A DNA stretch of 25,349 nucleotides, taken from positions 1-25,349 of IMG/VR virus record IMGVR_UViG_3300012358_000008; one strand, written 5' to 3'. The DNA is from a virus. Within the stretch, counting starts at the first letter, position 1. Every line of letters begins with the position of its first letter. The notes under the pieces are model-generated. The model was not told the origin of the DNA. It did not search any database and worked only from the letters and a program-made list of their open reading frames with translations. Made by a program: the position numbers and the translations under genes. This document shows positions 21,628 through 25,349 of this stretch, one piece after another.

Positions 21628-22002
21628 TCAGCTTGAGCCATCCAGAACTTCAAATAGCTTCTGGTTGTTGTCAACTGTGACAATCAATTCCCGATACGTC
21701 TGGGAGGTCTTATCAAAGTTGAGAATCTTCACAACGCCGTGACGCTGATACCAAAGAATACCAGCGAGCACATTGATGATGTTCGTGCCAGAGAGCGCGA
21801 GCCAATCCTCTGGACGTGAGTCCAGCAGACGCTCAGCGATCTGGAACTTGAGACGATCTAGTCCCTGAAACGAGATAAAGCCCTTCGTTACAAAGACTAC
21901 TTCACCGTACTTCTTGGCCTTCGTATAGTCGTGGCCTGCAAAGTTGGCTACGAACACACGAGGCTGTTCTATTTCCTGCTCCACCAGCTCTACGGCTCCC
22001 AC
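21628..22002 (-). CDS. Conserved-type phage hypothetical protein
   Basis: 124 aa from a GTG at 22002, chosen because AGGAGA lies about 6 nt upstream; the longer frame runs inside the neighbour. The core 'RVFVANFAGHDYTKAKKYG' followed by 'VFVTKGFISFQGLDRLKF', 'DSRPEDWLALSGTNIINVL' and 'GILWYQRHGVVKILNFD' resembles a family of phage proteins I have seen annotated only as hypothetical; it looks like a Rossmann-type alpha/beta fold. The promoter for the RHH-like gene lies directly after its stop. Confidence 0.65.
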   Translation of the reverse strand: MGAVELVEQEIEQPRVFVANFAGHDYTKAKKYGEVVFVTKGFISFQGLDRLKFQIAERLLDSRPEDWLALSGTNIINVLAGILWYQRHGVVKILNFDKTSQTYRELIVTVDNNQKLFEVLDGSS

Positions 22003-22478
22003 GCGACATCTCCTGGATTCACCCGAGTAAGTGTTACGCCAACCTCGGCAACGATCATGTAGTACCCGTTCTTGCTTGTCCACTGGTACAACGTGAGCTT
22101 GTCTTCATCGGTCAGCGTTACGCTCGGGAAGTACATCTCCTGTGCCTTGTGTAAGATAGCTGCACCAACGATCTCCATCGGCTGTTCGATGTCAGCCAAC
22201 GTCATCTTTGAGAGCACCTCACGCAAAGCTGCGATTGTTTCGGGGTGTCTGTACTCAGCGTACACTTTGTCGCCTTTATTACGAATCACGAACTTGTCCT
22301 TCAAGTTCTGATACGGCTCTATTTTCCCGCGCTTGGCGATGTTCATTGCCTCTCGGAGTCTATATCCGAGCATGTGCGCGTTGTCTGTCGGCCACGCCAG
22401 ATCACGTTGGGCTGCGAGCATCTGATCCAGTAACGGTTTCATACGCTCGAGAACCGCTAGATTCTTACTGTAGCCCAC
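21990..22478 (-). CDS. Hypothetical protein
   Basis: A 162-aa protein, first half helical ('LERMKPLLDQMLAAQRDLAW', 'YRLREAMNIAKRG'), second half mixed, ending 'YYMIVAEVGVTLTRV' as strands. The GTG at 22478 overlaps the previous stop by 14 nt and has a poor ribosome site; ATG 22442 is an alternative. Ends inside the next gene by 13 nt. No family recognised. Confidence 0.6.
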   Translation of the reverse strand: MGYSKNLAVLERMKPLLDQMLAAQRDLAWPTDNAHMLGYRLREAMNIAKRGKIEPYQNLKDKFVIRNKGDKVYAEYRHPETIAALREVLSKMTLADIEQPMEIVGAAILHKAQEMYFPSVTLTDEDKLTLYQWTSKNGYYMIVAEVGVTLTRVNPGDVAWEP

Positions 22479-22758
22479 GGCGGAGTCTCTGGAGTTGAAG
22501 AAGCGTATCCTCCAGCACTGCTACGTCAGCGAGACGCTTTTCGATTTCATGCTCGCACCAGTCGATGTAGTAGTCGATGTCACTGCTCGCTGTGTTGATG
22601 AACTGCTGTACCTTCGCTGCGTTCACGCCAGAGAACGAGGACTGCTCCTGCGGCTGCGTCGTAGGAGATGTCAACTCGTTCGATTCTGGAGGGCTTTGGG
22701 CCTCCCCACTTGTAGACAGCCGCTTTCCAATCTTCTGTATCAGACTCTCCGAAGCCAT
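22465..22758 (-). CDS. Helical hypothetical protein
   Basis: A 97-aa protein with a strong ribosome site (AGGAGG, 7 nt before ATG 22758). N-terminal 45 residues are Ser/Pro/Gln/Thr-rich and probably disordered; the rest forms charged helices ('NAAKVQQFINTASSDIDYYI', 'VAVLEDTLLQLQRLRRGLQ') with coiled-coil character. Function unknown. Confidence 0.65.
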   Translation of the reverse strand: MASESLIQKIGKRLSTSGEAQSPPESNELTSPTTQPQEQSSFSGVNAAKVQQFINTASSDIDYYIDWCEHEIEKRLADVAVLEDTLLQLQRLRRGLQ

Positions 22759-22779
22759 TGAAGTGCCTCCTGAAAAGGT

Positions 22780-23118
22780 CTAGCGGCCAGATGTGCGCGG
22801 TCCAGACGAGTCCGTCCCGTTCCCTGGTTGTCCATCCGAACTGTCCAGCCACTTGTGGTCTCCGAATCTGATGTAGTGCGCGAGATATACGAGGCGCACC
22901 AGATGTTTCACTGGTTCCATCAGCCACTCAAGTGTACCTGACATGCTTGCGAGGTACTCTACAGAGAAGCAGACCAGGTCCCAGTTCGTGAATTTGCCGT
23001 TACGTCGTAGAAACTCAATTACTCTTACGGCGCGTTCCTGCGGTGAGGCTCTGAGCTGATCTACCTCATGCATCACCTTTTCAATGTCGAATTCACGACC
23101 TGTAGGGCTGCTACCCAT
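22780..23118 (-). CDS. Hypothetical protein
   Basis: A 112-aa protein; ATG 23118 has GAGG about 10 nt upstream, and ATG 23073 at the previous stop is an alternative. Helical core ('EVDQLRASPQERAVRVIEFL', 'WDLVCFSVEYLASMSG', 'VKHLVRLVYLAHYIRFG') with a polar Gly/Ser-rich tail. It overlaps the previous gene by 46 nt. Unknown function. Confidence 0.55.
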   Translation of the reverse strand: MGSSPTGREFDIEKVMHEVDQLRASPQERAVRVIEFLRRNGKFTNWDLVCFSVEYLASMSGTLEWLMEPVKHLVRLVYLAHYIRFGDHKWLDSSDGQPGNGTDSSGPRTSGR

Positions 23119-23285
23119 GCGGCTTTTTCCTCATAGGAATCAACTTCGATAGTGCCCTTGGGCTCTTCCTTCTTGTAGATGACGAGCACATCAGCGCTTC
23201 CACGCCTTACTTCTTCTGCCCACCAGCCACTGTGATCGTCACCTGCGTACGACTTAGCGGCCTTCACGAAGTCATCCATTTTCAT
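23073..23285 (-). CDS. Small hypothetical protein
   Basis: A 70-aa protein; ATG overlaps the previous stop (ATGA 23285-23282). 'DDHSGWWAEEVRRGSADVLV' and 'EEKAAWVAALQVVNSTLKR' suggest a small alpha/beta unit. No recognised domain. Confidence 0.6.
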   Translation of the reverse strand: MKMDDFVKAAKSYAGDDHSGWWAEEVRRGSADVLVIYKKEEPKGTIEVDSYEEKAAWVAALQVVNSTLKR

Positions 23286-23650
23286 TCGATACTCGCTCTC
23301 CCTGGTTTGTCCTTCGGTCTGTTGTCTTTGTACTTTCGATTGCGGTACTTCACCAGCGCGTATGCTACACCCTCAGGTCCAGAGCGGATCACTTCACCTT
23401 GAGCGAGCCGAATGAATCGTGATGAAGTGATACCACTCAGCTCCTCGATGATGACATAGATACTCGTATACTTGAGCATTTGTGACACCATCCTACTGAC
23501 TGCATCCGCCCAAGCCGAGAGGTTGGTTCCTGACTTCCCGATGTTGATGAGTACCTGAACAGGAAGACCATCGTTCTCTAGGATGTGAACGAACATCCTC
23601 CCGTCAGGCGTGTCAACCTTGATCGAGAATGTTGGGAACACTTTGTCAGC
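23282..23650 (-). CDS. Stand-alone TSCPD-domain protein
   Basis: 122 aa from a GTG at 23650, chosen because GGAGAG precedes it and the longer frame enters the neighbour. The domain reads in order: 'TFSIKVDTPDGRMFVHIL' (8-25), 'LPVQVLINIGKSGTNLSAWA' (29-48), 'DAVSRMVSQML' (49-59), 'IIEELSGITSSRF' and 'GEVIRSGPEGVAYALVKY', matching the TSCPD module (extended beta sheet with 'GK-G' loop, helix, 'L-gI', 'S-p-aia-AL') otherwise found at the end of class II ribonucleotide reductases. No reductase is in this window. Its job in phages is not established; nucleotide or metal binding linked to nucleotide reduction is a guess. Confidence 0.65.
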   Translation of the reverse strand, partial: ADKVFPTFSIKVDTPDGRMFVHILENDGLPVQVLINIGKSGTNLSAWADAVSRMVSQMLKYTSIYVIIEELSGITSSRFIRLAQGEVIRSGPEGVAYALVKYRNRKYKDNRPKDKPGRASIE

Positions 23651-24029
23651 CACCGTAGAGATCTCTCCTGATTTGCTCAAGTTCTTCCTTCGCACGCTGC
23701 ATGATATGCTCAGGAATGTTTGAGCGTGATTCTTCTACGACCTCTGGCTCTCTCATACTCATTAACTCGGATCGCTCCGCCGCGAGTCTCGCTTGGCGTT
23801 CAGCTATTTTCTCTTCGTTCGATTTCTTCTTCGTTATCGCTGGCTTCTCTAGCTGAACGGTTGGAGTGACTTCAGCACTCCCAATCTCACGGCGGAACTT
23901 TGCAACGGCCTCGTAGATATCTGTTATGCAAGACTCTGCGAGTTTCCCTGCGGCTCGATGCAGACCCTTAGCTCCAGAAAGGATAGCTGCTATCGAGCCT
24001 TCGATCTTGAGGAGTTGTGCTGTGTCCAT
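23646..24029 (-). CDS. Coiled-coil hypothetical protein
   Basis: A 127-aa protein; ATG at 24029 shares bases with the preceding stop (TGATG) and follows GGAGGAG. The middle is Lys/Glu-rich ('KKKSNEEKIAERQARLAAER') and the end 'IMQRAKEELEQIRRDL' is helical; likely a coiled coil. Function unknown. Confidence 0.65.
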   Translation of the reverse strand: MDTAQLLKIEGSIAAILSGAKGLHRAAGKLAESCITDIYEAVAKFRREIGSAEVTPTVQLEKPAITKKKSNEEKIAERQARLAAERSELMSMREPEVVEESRSNIPEHIMQRAKEELEQIRRDLYGG

Positions 24030-24292
24030 CAGCTCTCCTCCGACGGCTCCTCGTGTGACCGTGCGATGCTCTCGCTCAGGTCCTCCCGACGACGCTCGCG
24101 ATTGCTGTCCATCTCGTTCAGGATGTTGTCGAGTTCGACGAGCGCAGCCTCGGTCGAGGTTGACTCCTCGTATCCGACATCGTGCAGGTCTGTCTTGTGA
24201 TTGCTCAGCACGCTGTCGAGCGCCCCTTGAATGTCGGGGTTCTCGAACTTGGCGTATGCGAGCGCGGCTTTGATGCGATCCACGATCTTCAT
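24029..24292 (-). CDS. Small acidic helical protein
   Basis: An 87-aa protein; ATG 24292 has GAGG 5 nt upstream, directly following the second junction palindrome. Helices 'MKIVDRIKAALAYAKFE' and 'AALVELDNILNEMDSNRERR', acidic tail. Unknown function. Confidence 0.65.
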   Translation of the reverse strand: MKIVDRIKAALAYAKFENPDIQGALDSVLSNHKTDLHDVGYEESTSTEAALVELDNILNEMDSNRERRREDLSESIARSHEEPSEES

Positions 24293-24304
24293 AGCATCCT
24301 CATC

Positions 24305-24317
24305 TTTAGCGGTTAAA
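24305..24317 (-). repeat. 13-bp palindrome at a gene junction (copy 2)
   Basis: TTTAACCGCTAAA read on the - strand, differing from copy 1 (16937-16949) at two bases. It includes the TAA stop of the zinc-ribbon gene and is followed by GATGAGGATG before the next gene. With flanks, 22 positions align between the copies with only three transitions. Confidence 0.5.
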
Positions 24318-24540
24318 AACCAGCCCGCGCAAGTTGACGCGGAGTGAGCTTCCGTTCCAGATCAGGCAACGGCAACGGTTCAACAGGTAATGCTAACACT
24401 CTATTATCAGCATCCACCTCCTTCTGAACGATTGGAGGCTTGCCACAATGAGGACAGAGATACCCTGTGTGCCTGGGATCAGCCTCCGCTTTGTACTTCG
24501 CCTCCCAACTACAGACCTGGCACTTTAGGAAGCAGATCAT
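24313..24540 (-). CDS. Zinc-ribbon protein
   Basis: A 75-aa protein with two knuckles, 'FLKCQVCSWEAKY' and 'GYLCPHCGKPP', 19-20 residues apart, giving a CxxC...CxxC zinc ribbon. A Pro/Leu-rich linker leads to a C-terminal 'LTPRQLARAGF'. ATG overlaps the preceding stop (ATGA 24540-24537). Zinc ribbons of this kind in phages may bind nucleic acid or a host polymerase; role not known. Confidence 0.7.
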   Translation of the reverse strand: MICFLKCQVCSWEAKYKAEADPRHTGYLCPHCGKPPIVQKEVDADNRVLALPVEPLPLPDLERKLTPRQLARAGF

Positions 24541-24695
24541 TCCTCGATCTCAGCTCCTGTGTAGATCACACGCTTGCCACCCTGGATTCCTACGTCAGCA
24601 ATCTCGATGAAGCCGATGTAGCTGCTGTCGTAGATAACGATGTCCTCGTCATCCGGGATGTCCTCGATCAGTGATCTTAGTTCGCTGGCTTTCAT
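24537..24695 (-). CDS. Small phage protein (52 aa)
   Basis: Starts MKASELRSLIEDIPDDED, then 'IVIYDSSYIGFIEIADV', a helix followed by strands; a type often seen among small phage genes. ATGA overlaps on both sides (24695 and 24540) support it. Function unknown. Confidence 0.7.
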   Translation of the reverse strand: MKASELRSLIEDIPDDEDIVIYDSSYIGFIEIADVGIQGGKRVIYTGAEIEE

Positions 24696-24850
24696 CCTAA
24701 CCTCGCCAGTATCTTTCGACAGATGGCCTTCGCTTCCTCTTTCGCTTCCGTGTCACCGTGAGCATGGTCGCGTACTTTGATGTATAGCTCTGTCACCAAG
24801 TCAGAGATGGCCTGTTCATCTGATGACGGAGGTGTGTAGCTGCGTCTCAC
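24692..24850 (-). CDS. Small helical phage protein (52 aa)
   Basis: GTG start at 24850 overlaps the preceding stop (GTGA) and the stop overlaps the next ATG. One long amphipathic stretch 'DEQAISDLVTELYIKVRDHA' followed by 'AKEEAKAICRKILARLG'. Function unknown. Confidence 0.6.
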   Translation of the reverse strand: MRRSYTPPSSDEQAISDLVTELYIKVRDHAHGDTEAKEEAKAICRKILARLG

Positions 24851-24966
24851 TTATCAAGCTCCATGATGATCTCTTGTGCGATGTCTAGTGTTCTCATCAC
24901 ATCGAGATTCGTGAAGTGCTTCTTCAGTACAACCGCGATTCGCTTGATCCTCTCTGCGTCGGTCAC
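24847..24966 (-). CDS. Micro-protein (39 aa)
   Basis: GTG start at 24966 with a strong AAGGAG 5 nt upstream and GTGA overlaps at both ends. Sequence 'MTDAERIKRIAVVLKKHF' then 'MRTLDIAQEIIMELDK'; a helical hairpin. Function unknown. Confidence 0.6.
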   Translation of the reverse strand: MTDAERIKRIAVVLKKHFTNLDVMRTLDIAQEIIMELDK

Positions 24967-25142
24967 GGTTTCTCCTTGAGAAGCTGAAGGATACGTTCTT
25001 GGTTCAGCCCCGCAAAGCGTGTCTCGCCACGGAGCAGGTCCATCCCTTTGAGGATGTTCTCAATATTCTCGAGGGCTGTGATCTGCGCGTCACGAGTCTT
25101 GATAAGTTGCTCGATCATGTGTACCACTGGATCGTTGGTCAT
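24963..25142 (-). CDS. Small helical protein (59 aa)
   Basis: ATG 25142 overlaps the preceding stop (ATGA) and the stop overlaps the next GTG. Helical throughout ('VVHMIEQLIKTRDAQITALE', 'NQERILQLLKEKP'), possible coiled coil. Function unknown. Confidence 0.65.
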   Translation of the reverse strand: MTNDPVVHMIEQLIKTRDAQITALENIENILKGMDLLRGETRFAGLNQERILQLLKEKP

Positions 25143-25276
25143 ATCACGAACTGTGGGATGAAGTAATCGAGAACCTTCTTGACCACGTTCATGAGCTGTT
25201 CCCGCCGTGCCCTCGTGTGTGGCTTACGCTCGTAGACGATGAGGAGACCACGGAGCGTTTCTTCGAGTGGAGTCAT
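25139..25276 (-). CDS. Small basic helical protein (45 aa)
   Basis: ATG 25276 with GGGGG about 6 nt upstream, overlapping the preceding stop (ATGA). 'LEETLRGLLIVYERKP' then a basic helix 'REQLMNVVKKVLDYFIPQF'. Function unknown. Confidence 0.6.
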   Translation of the reverse strand: MTPLEETLRGLLIVYERKPHTRARREQLMNVVKKVLDYFIPQFVI

Positions 25277-25349
25277 AGCTGCCCCCTCAGCTGTTTCAAC
25301 TTCTGGATGATTGCCATTCCGATGCTCGGATCACGCTCGCTGTCGATTC
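25273..25349 (-). CDS. C-terminal end of a further small protein (partial)
   Basis: Only the last 24 residues are in the window ('SIGMAIIQKLKQLRGQL' at the end); the start lies beyond position 25349. Open frame and ATGA overlap with the next gene support it. Confidence 0.5.
   Translation of the reverse strand, partial: IDSERDPSIGMAIIQKLKQLRGQL

Noticed and set aside
22580-22927. 115-codon - strand frame between two small genes
   Set aside because: It overlaps both the 97-aa gene with its AGGAGG site and the end of the 112-aa gene, and has no ribosome site of its own.
1-25349. tRNA genes, CRISPR arrays, insertion sequences, attachment sites
   Set aside because: None seen: no cloverleaf-like segments, no regular repeats with spacers, no transposase or integrase motifs.

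Overview
This window is a piece of a double-stranded DNA phage genome, or a prophage with the same gene content. The virion proteins have a short-tailed (podovirus-like) arrangement. The replication and recombination genes are of types common in phages of Gram-negative hosts, but nothing here fixes the host. There are no rRNA or tRNA genes, transposases, integrase or CRISPR array. Coding density is close to complete, and most neighbouring genes share start and stop bases (ATGA, GTGA or TGATG).

Positions 1-9104 (+ strand) form a late, structural block. It starts with the end of an unknown protein, followed by a large beta-rich protein that fits a tail nozzle/stabilisation role, a GNAT-type acetyltransferase, and three proteins of 236, 473 and 1434 aa. 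The size order and position of these three recall the internal (ejection) proteins of T7-like phages (gp14-gp15-gp16). The 1434-aa protein carries an 11-residue motif twice at its N-terminus.

Positions 9073-25349 (- strand) form the converging early/replication block, read from right to left. The right end (about 21.4-25.3 kb) is a train of small genes, mostly unrecognised, including a lone TSCPD domain, a zinc-ribbon protein and a ribbon-helix-helix-like regulator that starts right at a consensus-like promoter. Next comes a recombination module: a RecB/Cas4-type PD-(D/E)XK nuclease with iron-sulphur cysteines, a Sak4-type RecA-like ATPase, a probable ssDNA-binding protein and an HNH-type nuclease. 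Then come host-interaction genes: a GroES-like co-chaperonin, an Acb2/Tad1-like protein (predicted anti-CBASS/anti-Thoeris nucleotide sponge) and a ParB-methyltransferase fusion. The block ends with DNA synthesis genes: a family-A DNA polymerase with an N-terminal uracil-DNA-glycosylase-like domain, a nucleoside 2-deoxyribosyltransferase-like enzyme and a DUF3987-type ATPase/helicase.

The most unusual feature is that the polymerase is broken into two genes. The break lies between the NLQNIP-like motif and catalytic motif A. The 356-bp gap is markedly GC-richer than its flanks and holds two small membrane or secreted proteins. All catalytic motifs are kept across the two halves, and the new ends look evolved (acidic C-tail, basic N-tail). 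This suggests a working two-subunit polymerase, although an intron is not excluded. Also notable are two copies of a palindromic junction element (TTTARCNGYTAAA) that links the stop of one gene to the start of the next, and two promoters whose -10 box almost touches the start codon.
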